DNA of 64,000 nucleotides from Candidatus Sulfopaludibacter sp. SbA3 (lineage in GTDB: Bacteria > Acidobacteriota > Terriglobia > Bryobacterales > Bryobacteraceae): positions 1 through 64,000 of the forward strand of contig CAMDED010000007.1 of the NCBI GenBank assembly GCA_945893365.1, written 5' to 3'. Below the pieces are notes generated by a model that was not told the origin of the DNA, did not search any database, and saw nothing but the letters and a program-made list of their open reading frames with translations. Positions 33,338 to 40,742 of the stretch are shown piece after piece (the first letter of the stretch is position 1; each line of letters opens with the position of its first letter). The translations under genes and the position numbers were made by a program.

Positions 33338-34477
33338 ATGACTGAAGAGGCGTTTATACAGTTGGAAGAAGCGCTGCGGGCCGGCGGCGCGGATCGGGCG
33401 TTCGATTTTCTCGCGGAGAAGTTTCGCGCGGAAAAGAAGTACCCGCTGCTGTTTGAGCTGCGGTTGATGCAGAAACGGCGGGAACTCGGTATGCCGCTGT
33501 TGCAGATCGGCTCGCTTGACGACGTGACCGCGGACACGCGGCCCGCGTATGAAAAGGGATTCATCGATGCGGCGCGGGAAACCGGCGGCCTGTTTCTTGG
33601 CGACGGCGATATTCCGCGCGCGTGGTCTTACTTTCGAGCCATCGGCGAGGCGGCCCCGGTCGCGGCGGCGATCGAGAAAGTGGAAGCGGGCGGCGACATC
33701 GACGCTATCCTTGAAATCGCGTACCACGAGCGCGTGAATCCGAAGCGGGGATTTGAGCTGATTCTGGCGAACCACGGCCCGTGCCGCGCGATCACAAGTT
33801 TCGGGCAGTTCCCCGGGCGTGAAGGACGCGAAGAGAGCCTCAAATTGCTGGTTCGGACGCTCTATCGCGACATCTGTGAAAGCATGAGGCGGACCATTTC
33901 AGCGCAGGAAGGCGCGGAACCGTCGAGCGGCAGCTTGCGCGAGCTGATGGCCGGACGCGAATGGCTTTTCGAAGGGCACAACTACTATGTGGACACATCG
34001 CACCTGATCTCTATTGTTCGATTCAGTCTGGAGTTGGAGGATCGCGAGACGCTGGCGCTGGCGGTTGAATTGACGGAGTACGGCGCGCGGCTGTCTCCGA
34101 TGTTTCAGTTCAAAGGCGATCCGCCGTTTCAAAATGTATACGAGGATTGCGGACACTATCTGCACGCGCTGCTCGGCGAAGATACCGACGCCGCCATCGC
34201 GCATTTTCGAAAGAAACTGGAAGACGACGACCCGAACGACGTGACGGCGAGCGTGGCGCAGGCGCTGGTTGGACTGCTCGCGCACGCCGAGCGGTTCGCG
34301 GAAGCGATCGAGGTATCGCTTCAATACCTGCGAGACGCGGAGCCTTCCCAGCTTGGTTGTCCGACCGTTCTGCAACTTTGTCAGGAAGCGAAGGATTTCG
34401 ATCGCTTGCGCGGTCTGGCCCGGGAAAAAGGGGACTTGTTGGGGTTCCTTTCAGGAGCGATCGGTTGCCGTCCTTGA
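33338..34477 (+). CDS. Uncharacterised helical protein
   Basis: 379 residues, rich in charged amphipathic helices, for example RAFDFLAEKFRAEKKYPLLF, GGDIDAILEIAYHERVNPKR and EDTDAAIAHFRKKLEDDDPN. These are consistent with a TPR-like or helical-repeat fold, and no signal peptide is present. A HxxxxD-like patch EGHNYYVDTSHL near residue 217 could be functional. I recall similar hypothetical proteins in Acidobacteria and Planctomycetes, but no role. The C-terminus LGFLSGAIGCRP is short of any recognisable domain. Confidence 0.7.
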   Translation: MTEEAFIQLEEALRAGGADRAFDFLAEKFRAEKKYPLLFELRLMQKRRELGMPLLQIGSLDDVTADTRPAYEKGFIDAARETGGLFLGDGDIPRAWSYFRAIGEAAPVAAAIEKVEAGGDIDAILEIAYHERVNPKRGFELILANHGPCRAITSFGQFPGREGREESLKLLVRTLYRDICESMRRTISAQEGAEPSSGSLRELMAGREWLFEGHNYYVDTSHLISIVRFSLELEDRETLALAVELTEYGARLSPMFQFKGDPPFQNVYEDCGHYLHALLGEDTDAAIAHFRKKLEDDDPNDVTASVAQALVGLLAHAERFAEAIEVSLQYLRDAEPSQLGCPTVLQLCQEAKDFDRLRGLAREKGDLLGFLSGAIGCRP

Positions 34478-34544
34478 TGAACGATCGCGCGGGGCAAATT
34501 GGGCCTGGCAATCGCTATGATCAAGCTATAGTGCTATTACCTGT

Positions 34545-34556
34545 TGGGTCAACCCA
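34545..34556 (+). promoter_or_regulatory. Palindrome TGGGTCAACCCA before the antitoxin
   Basis: A 5-base inverted repeat TGGGT/ACCCA around CA, 16 bases before the antitoxin ATG and after TATAGT at 34527-34532. Antitoxins of this type bind such sites in their own promoter, so this is a plausible operator; it is short and could be chance. Confidence 0.3.
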
Positions 34557-34571
34557 CAATATTTCACCAAA

Positions 34572-34844
34572 ATGAATACACGCCTCACCATTGATAAAGC
34601 AGGCCGCGTCGTCATCCCCAAGCCATTGAGGGAAGAGTTGCATTTGGAACCCGGCGACTCCCTGGAAATGGAAAGCGCCGGGGAGCGGATTACTCTGCGC
34701 CCGGTGCGTGGGACCGGTCCGCTCACGAAAGAACATAGCGTCTGGGTATTCCACGCCGGGCAATCTCTGCCCGCCTCTGCTACCGATGAGATACTGCGGC
34801 AGATTCGCGAAGAGCGCGACTTGGTGAATCTCGGCAAGCCTTGA
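34572..34844 (+). CDS. AbrB/MazE-like antitoxin (VapB type)
   Basis: 90 residues. Residues 1-48 are a SpoVT/AbrB swapped-hairpin DNA-binding domain: MNTRLTIDKAGRVVIPKPLR and LEPGDSLEMESAGERITLRP. The tail, DEILRQIREERDLVNLGKP, is the usual toxin-neutralising helix. It would normally neutralise a PIN toxin encoded directly after it, but that toxin is decapitated here, so the antitoxin is probably orphaned. It may still regulate its own promoter. Confidence 0.85.
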   Translation: MNTRLTIDKAGRVVIPKPLREELHLEPGDSLEMESAGERITLRPVRGTGPLTKEHSVWVFHAGQSLPASATDEILRQIREERDLVNLGKP

Positions 34845-34845
34845 G

Positions 34846-35193
34846 TTGTTTATCCAATTCGACAAATCCAGCGGCTGCTGTGGAGCGCACAGCTTGGCCG
34901 AAGTCTACTCCACGCTGACGCGGATGCCGGGTAAGCATCGTATCGGCGCCGAACAGGCAATGCTGTTCATCGGCAGTATTCGCAAGCGGCTCTCGATCAT
35001 CGCGCTCGACGGTGATGAGTATACGGATGCATTGGAGGCGTCGGCGGCTCTTGGAATTGTAGGCGGCGCAATCTGTGACGCCATGCTCGCGCATTGCGCC
35101 ATCAAAGCCAAAGCGAAAGCAATTTTTAGCTGGAACAGCCGGCACTATGTGCAATGTGGGCCGGAAGTGATGGGTCGGCTGCGAACGCCTTGA
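34846..35193 (+). pseudogene. PIN-domain toxin (VapC type) missing its N-terminus
   Basis: 115 readable codons from a TTG one base after the antitoxin stop: FIQFDKSSGCCGAHSLAEVY, then ALEASAALGIVGGAICDAML, AHCAIKAKAKAIFSWNSRHY. These are the C-terminal two-thirds of a PIN nuclease with the acidic residues of SLAEVY and CDAML kept. The usual opening, a beta strand with LDTSVLV supplying the first catalytic Asp, should stand about 30 residues earlier; there is no space for it, and an in-frame stop lies just upstream. The protein cannot have the full active site. A deletion between antitoxin and toxin explains this. Confidence 0.75.
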
Positions 35194-35202
35194 GTTTCCC
35201 AA

Positions 35203-36897
35203 CTACTCGACGACGGCGACGCTCGCGATCGTCCACGGTCCCGTGCGCAGCTCGCGGACGATTGCGCCTTTCTGGTTCACTTCGGCGAGCCGCCGCCCCG
35301 TATAGTCCGAAACAAGAAGGTTCCCGCCCGGCAAGAGAGCCATTCCGGAAACCCATCCGAACTGTATGTCCAGCTTCTGCCCACCGACCGAGCGTATAAT
35401 CCTGCCGGCTTTATCCACTTCGACGATCTCGCCCGGATTCGTCATGCCCACGATTGTGTTTCCGCTCTTCAGGCGCAACGCCTTGTACGGCAATCGCGTT
35501 TCACCTGGAGCGAAGGTCCAGACGATATCCCCGGCGCGGTTGACTTCAATGATCTTGCCCGCGCGCTCGATCGCTATGAGCGTGGTCCCCGCATCCGTGC
35601 GGCGGCAGTTACGCATCCGCATATTCGCCATGTCCGCGTTCTCGTATTTCCAGACGATCTTTTTCTTCGGATCGACCTCGATCACGCGGCCTAACCGTGC
35701 ATCCCCGATGAGCGTGTTCCCGTTGGGCAGACGTTCGGCGGTAATGGGATGCTCCAGTCCTTCGTCGGGCCCGTAGCTCCAAACGGTGCGCTGCCGGGCG
35801 TCCATCTCGGCGACGGTTTTCTTCGGTCCCATGGTGTAGAGCACATGTCCATTCGGAAGAGACTGCACGTCGTGACCGCGAAAATTGGGCGCGCGCCACA
35901 ATACTTTGCCAGAAGGCCACAACAGACCGAGGACCTCGCCGCCCGGGCCGTGATCGGCGGCGACGATATTGACCTCGTCCTTCTTCGCCAGGCGCCTGTC
36001 GAGGAAGGCGAACATCCTCTTTTCGGCGCGTTCGGCATCCGCGCCCTTGAAACCGTGGTCCGAACCCTCGATCGTTTCAAGCTCGGCATGGACGCCCGCG
36101 GCGCGCAAGCGGTCGATGAGCCATACGGACTGCGCATGCTCCACGTAGCGGTCCACCGATCCATGAACGGCGAGCACCGGCGCGGCGAAGGGAGTCACCC
36201 AGTTGATGGGGCTTGCCCGCACGTGCGCCTTGCGCGCATGCTCCAGATCTCCTCCCAGAAACAGCGGCAGCACCTCGGCGGCATCCACGCTTTTGCCGTA
36301 GGACTTCGTGAAATCGGTGGGCCCGAAGTAATCGACCACGCAGGAAACGCGGCTCGATTCCTCGAGATGCGGTCCACTCCCCTCAAGCTCGCGGACGCCC
36401 GCCGTCAATCCAAGAAAGAGGGCAAGGTGGCCACCGGCCGAACCGCCCGTGGCGCAGATGCGGTCCTCATCGAGCGAGAAACGCGAGGCGTGGGCCCGCA
36501 TCCACCTTACAGCCGCTTTCACGTCTTCGACAGGCGCGGGGAACTGGTTGACGGGGGAGAGGCGATAACTCACCGTGGCCGCCACGTAACCACGCTGCGC
36601 GAGCTTGATGCACAGCGGCAGATAGCTCTCGCGGTTACCGCGCCTGAAACCGCCGCCATGTATGCACACGACGCCGGGGAACGGTCCCGGACCGTTGGGA
36701 CGAACCACGTCGAGCGCGAGTTTGCCGCCGACGTTCGAGTACTGGAGATTCGGTTCGTAGATCACGTTCTCCGGCATCGGCGGAACCGGGGGTTTCGGCA
36801 GCGGCTGGACTTGAGCCGCCAGCGGAAGGGCGAGCGCGAGAATGCACAGTCTGGTCTGCATGGTTTTCAACAGGGACCTGCCCCTTATAACAATCAT
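35203..36897 (-). CDS. Exported alpha/beta-hydrolase fused to a beta-propeller
   Basis: 564 residues. After a signal peptide (MQTRLCILALALPLAAQ, residues 13-29 from this start) come an esterase domain with HGGGFRRG (oxyanion), CATGGSAGGHLALFL (nucleophile) and GSDHGFKG (catalytic His), as in BD-FAE enzymes. From about residue 310 a second module of six repeat units follows, e.g. AEMDARQRTVWSYGPDEGLE and GNTLIGDARLGRVIEVDPKK: a propeller like the WD40/PQQ-type domain of arylsulfotransferase-related proteins. The GGAGG at 36905-36909 lies in the permease end eight bases before the ATG, so the two genes are an operon. A start at 36861 is an alternative. Confidence 0.85.
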   Translation of the reverse strand: MIVIRGRSLLKTMQTRLCILALALPLAAQVQPLPKPPVPPMPENVIYEPNLQYSNVGGKLALDVVRPNGPGPFPGVVCIHGGGFRRGNRESYLPLCIKLAQRGYVAATVSYRLSPVNQFPAPVEDVKAAVRWMRAHASRFSLDEDRICATGGSAGGHLALFLGLTAGVRELEGSGPHLEESSRVSCVVDYFGPTDFTKSYGKSVDAAEVLPLFLGGDLEHARKAHVRASPINWVTPFAAPVLAVHGSVDRYVEHAQSVWLIDRLRAAGVHAELETIEGSDHGFKGADAERAEKRMFAFLDRRLAKKDEVNIVAADHGPGGEVLGLLWPSGKVLWRAPNFRGHDVQSLPNGHVLYTMGPKKTVAEMDARQRTVWSYGPDEGLEHPITAERLPNGNTLIGDARLGRVIEVDPKKKIVWKYENADMANMRMRNCRRTDAGTTLIAIERAGKIIEVNRAGDIVWTFAPGETRLPYKALRLKSGNTIVGMTNPGEIVEVDKAGRIIRSVGGQKLDIQFGWVSGMALLPGGNLLVSDYTGRRLAEVNQKGAIVRELRTGPWTIASVAVVE

Positions 36898-36901
36898 GGT
36901 A

Positions 36902-38248
36902 TCAGCCTCCGAAGACGGCCTGCGCCGCGAGGACAAGGCCAAAGCCGAAGACTGAGACGATGACCTTCATGGTGGTCCAGCTTCGCAGGGTCTGGGGAAC
37001 GGTCATGCCGAAGTATTCCTTCACCATCCAGAAGCCCGCGTCGTTCACGTGGGAGAGAATCGTACCGCCGCAGGCGACGGCGAGCACAATCATCTCGGGC
37101 TGGTAGCCCTGAAGCCCTTTCACGAGCGGCGCTACAATCCCCGCCGCCGTGATGATGGCCACCGTGGCCGAGCCTTGCGCTACGCGCATTGCGGCGGCGA
37201 TGATATAGGCAACAATCAGCGGAGAGACGTTCGAGGAAGCAAGCAGCTTGCCGGCATAGGGTCCGACGCCGGAATCGACGATCACTTGCTTGAACGCGCC
37301 GCCGCCGCCCATGATGACTAGCAGCGTGCCGATGGGAGCGAGCGAATTGGTGGCCATGATTGCGATCCTGTCGCGGCTGAGACCGCGCGCCGAGCCGAAG
37401 ACGATCATGGCGGTAAGCGTGGTCACCGTCAGCGCGGTAAACGGATGACCGAAGAAGCCGAGGATGGATTTTCCGGGAGCGTCCGTCATTTCGAAAATGG
37501 TCGCGGCGAAAATGAAAATGACCGGCATCAGAAGAATCAGGATCACGAGCCATACGGGAGGGGGAGATCCGGTGTCCGTCGAAGAGGTTTCGGCGGATTG
37601 CCTTGCCATCTCCGGCACCGGAATGTTGAGACGCTTCGAGATCCAACCGCCGTAGAAGATGCCGCCGAGGATCGCCATGGGCATCGAGACCGCGACGCCG
37701 TAAAGAATGCTGCGGCCGAGATCCGCGCCTAGCAGTTGCGCGGCCGCGGCGGGGGCGGGATGCGGCGGAACGAGCGCGTGCACGACGGTCAAGGCAGCCG
37801 TCATCGGCATGCCGTAGAAGAGGAGAGAGCGCTTCGACTCGCGAGCCAGGTTCCAGACGATCGGCACGAGAATGATAAATCCGACTTCAAAGAAGATGGG
37901 CAGGCCAACCAGGAAAGCGGCGGTCAGGACGGCCCAGGCGGCGCGATCGCGCCCGAATTTTTCGAGAAGCCAGTCGGCAAGCTCGCGCCCTCCTCCCGAG
38001 TGTTCGAGGAAGCGTCCAATCATTGCGCCAAGCCCGACCACGACGGCGATGAAGCCTAGCGCCTCGCCGAAGCCGGTCTGGACGGACTTGAGCACTTGCG
38101 CCGGGGCCATGCCGGCCGCGAGGCCAAGCGCCATGCTCGAAAGCAGGAGGGCGAGAAAAGCGTGGAGCCGCACGACCAGGATCAGGAAAAGCAGCAGTCC
38201 GATCGAGGCGAGCGTCAGTGCGATGAGATAAGGGCCATTCGCGGGCAT
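36902..38248 (-). CDS. GntP-family gluconate-type permease
   Basis: 448 residues with about 12 hydrophobic helices. Family marks: LPIFFEVGFIILVPIVW in the first half, HALVPPHPAPAAAAQLLGAD, and C-terminal RVAQGSATVAIITAAGI and GGTILSHVNDAGFWMVKEY. GntP members import gluconate, idonate or related sugar acids with protons. The downstream hydrolase/propeller gene starts four bases after its stop, so an uptake-plus-hydrolysis unit is suggested. A TAGAAT sequence lies nine bases before the ATG. Confidence 0.92.
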   Translation of the reverse strand: MPANGPYLIALTLASIGLLLFLILVVRLHAFLALLLSSMALGLAAGMAPAQVLKSVQTGFGEALGFIAVVVGLGAMIGRFLEHSGGGRELADWLLEKFGRDRAAWAVLTAAFLVGLPIFFEVGFIILVPIVWNLARESKRSLLFYGMPMTAALTVVHALVPPHPAPAAAAQLLGADLGRSILYGVAVSMPMAILGGIFYGGWISKRLNIPVPEMARQSAETSSTDTGSPPPVWLVILILLMPVIFIFAATIFEMTDAPGKSILGFFGHPFTALTVTTLTAMIVFGSARGLSRDRIAIMATNSLAPIGTLLVIMGGGGAFKQVIVDSGVGPYAGKLLASSNVSPLIVAYIIAAAMRVAQGSATVAIITAAGIVAPLVKGLQGYQPEMIVLAVACGGTILSHVNDAGFWMVKEYFGMTVPQTLRSWTTMKVIVSVFGFGLVLAAQAVFGG

Positions 38249-38320
38249 GAGTTGGTTATTCTACAATGTCCGCGCGACGAAAGCTTGCGAACCCCTGGTG
38301 GCAGCCAGATGGCGCCGGAT

Positions 38321-38445
38321 TCAGGCCAGTGGGTTGCGCCACCTCAACGGGGGGAAGCGGGCGAAGTCCGTGCCGGTGGAACAGAGTTCCGCTCCGTGCT
38401 CGATGGCCAGGGCGGCCAGGTGCGCATCGGATGAGAGATTGCCGC
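38321..38445 (-). pseudogene. VapC-type PIN toxin, C-terminal relic
   Basis: The minus strand reads GNLSSDAHLAALAIEHGAEL, then CSTGTDFARFPPLRWRNPL and a TGA at 38321. This is the standard C-terminal block of one VapC subfamily (DAHLAALAIEHG with the fourth acidic residue, then TDFARFPGLRWRNPL). Upstream the sequence loses sense within about ten codons and no start or antitoxin is found. It is a remnant of about 40 residues in a 330-base stretch that otherwise holds no gene. Confidence 0.7.
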
Positions 38446-38582
38446 AGAATCGGCAAGTGGCGCGGACCGGGGTGAACGATTATCGCGGACGGCTGTAGTC
38501 GTAATCCCTGTCAACGTTTCAGTGCTGTGCGCTCTGATGCGTCTGTGGTGGACTGCATTTTCGGGGTAACATAGGAAATTCC

Positions 38583-39215
38583 ATGAAATCTACGGTGATC
38601 GCGAAGTGGCTTGTTCGAGCTTTGTGTCTGACGGCTATATTTGCGTGTACGGGGGCGCCGGCTGAAGCCAGTATGCTCTCCGGCACTTCCCTCACGGGCG
38701 AACTGTATTTCGGATCGGATTTCTCCCGCAACTGGTTCTATCCGCCCACGGCGGCTTGTGGTTTGAATTATGAAGGCGCCACAGTGACAGTCTCGGATGC
38801 GGCAACTGAGTTCTGCTTTTTTCTCGCTGGATATCTCGCGGTTGATTTCAATGCCACCAATCCACAGCTAACGGTGATCTTCAACACGCTGCCGCTCGGC
38901 ACGGTTCCTACTGTCACGATTTACCTGACCGACACTGCTTTCGAAGGTCTTACAGTCTCCAAACTGACGGACTCCTTCCCTGGCGGATTGAGTAGCCAAT
39001 TGGCGGGTGATCGAATTACGCTCACATGGCCGGGCGGCGAGGCGAACTTTGTCCCTCCATGTGAAACTTCGACATGTCACTCAGCTACATTCGAGCTCAC
39101 CACTGCCCAGGTCCCCGAACCGTCGACATGGCTTCTCGTAGCCTTGGCAATTTCAGCACTTGTCCTCGGCCAGGGCAGGACGAATCAGACGCGGGCGAGT
39201 TTTCAAAAAACATAG
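38583..39215 (+). CDS. PEP-CTERM sorted exported protein
   Basis: 210 residues: signal peptide MKSTVIAKWLVRALCLTAIF to the A-x-A region, a central domain of about 150 residues rich in beta strands (LDLTGELYFGSDFS-like start, FNATNPQLTVIFNTLPLGTV), then the C-terminal sorting signal VPEPSTWLLVALAISALVLG followed by a basic tail. VPEP plus helix plus basic end is the PEP-CTERM/exosortase signal, so an EpsH-type exosortase must exist elsewhere in the genome. Four cysteines (CGLNY, CFFLAGY, CETSTCH) could pair. The sequence is AT-richer than the neighbouring genes. Confidence 0.8.
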   Translation: MKSTVIAKWLVRALCLTAIFACTGAPAEASMLSGTSLTGELYFGSDFSRNWFYPPTAACGLNYEGATVTVSDAATEFCFFLAGYLAVDFNATNPQLTVIFNTLPLGTVPTVTIYLTDTAFEGLTVSKLTDSFPGGLSSQLAGDRITLTWPGGEANFVPPCETSTCHSATFELTTAQVPEPSTWLLVALAISALVLGQGRTNQTRASFQKT

Positions 39216-39698
39216 TTGTCGCGCACTAACGACCATTTTGATCCGGTCTTGTGCACTTGCGCAAAGTCGCCGTGACACCTCCGTTCGCCCCTGGGCGGAT
39301 CTGATCCAAGACGTCCGTGTTACACAGCATGTCCGGAGATTGCGCCATGAATTCTCATGGGCACTGCTCACAACATATGCGGCGCTTCCGGGTATCTAGT
39401 GGGCGACCTGGGAGAACTGGGCCCGTGGCGGGTCAGGCTTTTCAGTCCGAGGCGGACTGCCGGGAGGCAGTTCACGGTTGTACAAGGATGGGTTGGGCTT
39501 GGCAGTTGCCCGCTTTCCCTTCTCTAAGTACAGTGTTTAGAACGGCCCGGAGCAGTCAACGGGGGAGGGGTCGCAGGCGTCCCTGCAGGGTTGGGGCAAC
39601 GCCACAATTCCATACAGTCCGCTCGTGCCCACTAGAAACCCTGAATTCCCAACTCCTTATCCCGGACTGCGAAAGAGCCCTCTGTCCGTTCGTGGGCT
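39216..39698. other. Non-coding stretch with an IS-end-like sequence
   Basis: No frame in this 480-base stretch resembles a protein. At 39229-39249 the sequence ACGACCATTTTGATCCGGTC recurs almost exactly from 11891-11910 beside the transposase fragment, so it is probably the end of a lost or degraded IS. The rest is unassigned and visibly AT-richer than the flanks. Confidence 0.5.
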
Positions 39699-40652
39699 TT
39701 ACGGCTCGCATACGAACACTCGAATCGTTACCGTCCGGCCTGAAATCGTTTGCGGCCCTGACAGTTCATGTTCCAGACGCCGTGGGTCGGGGATATCACG
39801 GACAGTGTCGACGACGACGAATGTTAGAAATTCGCATGCAGGATGAGCAATGTAAGATTGGATGTCAACGTGCATCTGCTCAATGATCCTCTTCCATCGT
39901 TGGCGTCTGTCTATCCACTTGACTTCGACGAATAATCTAAGTGCCTTGCTGCAAAGATCGACGAATTTGTGCGTCCCCGCGCGAGAAGGCACTGGCTCCT
40001 CTTTAACCAAGTCGAATACAAGCGGCCGCAGTATCACGAATAACAGATCGCGAACATCGTCCTCGCATTCAACTAACCACGGCCGGAGGCCCTTTTCTCG
40101 GGAATTGAACGACCGTATGGTGGGAGTGAGAGATTCGATCGTCCTTCGGACGCCGAACATCAGTGCCTCCCTGCCTTCGAACTGAATAACTGTACGTCTT
40201 TCATCAATCATTCCGCATGTCACAGCTTCAAGGTGCTCTCCGAGAAAGGCTGCGAAGCAGTGATACGGCGCTGAGATGGACGTCCCGCCCGTCGTCGCCA
40301 CGCTGTAGGTATCAGCCTCGTTCGCAATATCCACATCGATTCCAGGAACATCTTTCGCCCATTCTACGGGCTGGGCGCGCAAGAAGAGCTCGTATGCCCA
40401 GGACCTGCGCGCGAAGTCCTCGCGCTCCTTGTCCGTGAGGGATATCCGCACGTGCCTGAAGTCCCGCAGCTCTTCTACCCACTGATCGCTGTAGATGAGG
40501 CGTTCCCTTTGAAGGGTTTCTAAGTCCTGACGGACGTGCTCCGGAATGTGATTAAAGAATCGACCGAACGCCTCAGTCGGGATCCTCCCGTATGTTGATT
40601 CTTCTGTGGAAGACCCCAAGGGTTCCGAAGGTTCGTCGTCGCAGTCGCCCAT
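39699..40652 (-). CDS. PD-(D/E)xK nuclease, DpnII/MboI-like domain, solitary
   Basis: 317 residues. The C-terminal part (about 190-317) matches the DpnII-MboI-type REase-like domain found in defence-associated proteins: ECEDDVRDLLFVILRPLVFD (197-213), PSRAGTHKFVDL (222-233) and the catalytic ExK as FVEVKW (E243, K245; D232 upstream), then IIEQMHVDIQSYIAHP and FVVVDTVRDIPDPRRLEHEL. The first 185 residues, including FNHIPEHVRQDLETLQRERL and SISAPYHCFAAFLGEH, match nothing I know and may be the sensor. There is no methylase, so it is not an ordinary restriction system. Codon use is AT-richer than the neighbours, suggesting transfer. The role as nuclease is inferred; defence is a hypothesis. Confidence 0.75.
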   Translation of the reverse strand: MGDCDDEPSEPLGSSTEESTYGRIPTEAFGRFFNHIPEHVRQDLETLQRERLIYSDQWVEELRDFRHVRISLTDKEREDFARRSWAYELFLRAQPVEWAKDVPGIDVDIANEADTYSVATTGGTSISAPYHCFAAFLGEHLEAVTCGMIDERRTVIQFEGREALMFGVRRTIESLTPTIRSFNSREKGLRPWLVECEDDVRDLLFVILRPLVFDLVKEEPVPSRAGTHKFVDLCSKALRLFVEVKWIDRRQRWKRIIEQMHVDIQSYIAHPACEFLTFVVVDTVRDIPDPRRLEHELSGPQTISGRTVTIRVFVCEP

Positions 40653-40742
40653 TGACGCATCATAGCTCCTCGTAACGACCGACCATTAGCGACGTTTTAC
40701 GGCCGGTAAGGATGCCGCAGTAGTCGATTGTCAGGCCGAAAC

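Noticed and set aside
39317-39886. A 189-codon frame beside the nuclease
   Set aside because: It reads antisense into the nuclease gene at its end and has a Cys/Arg-rich random composition.
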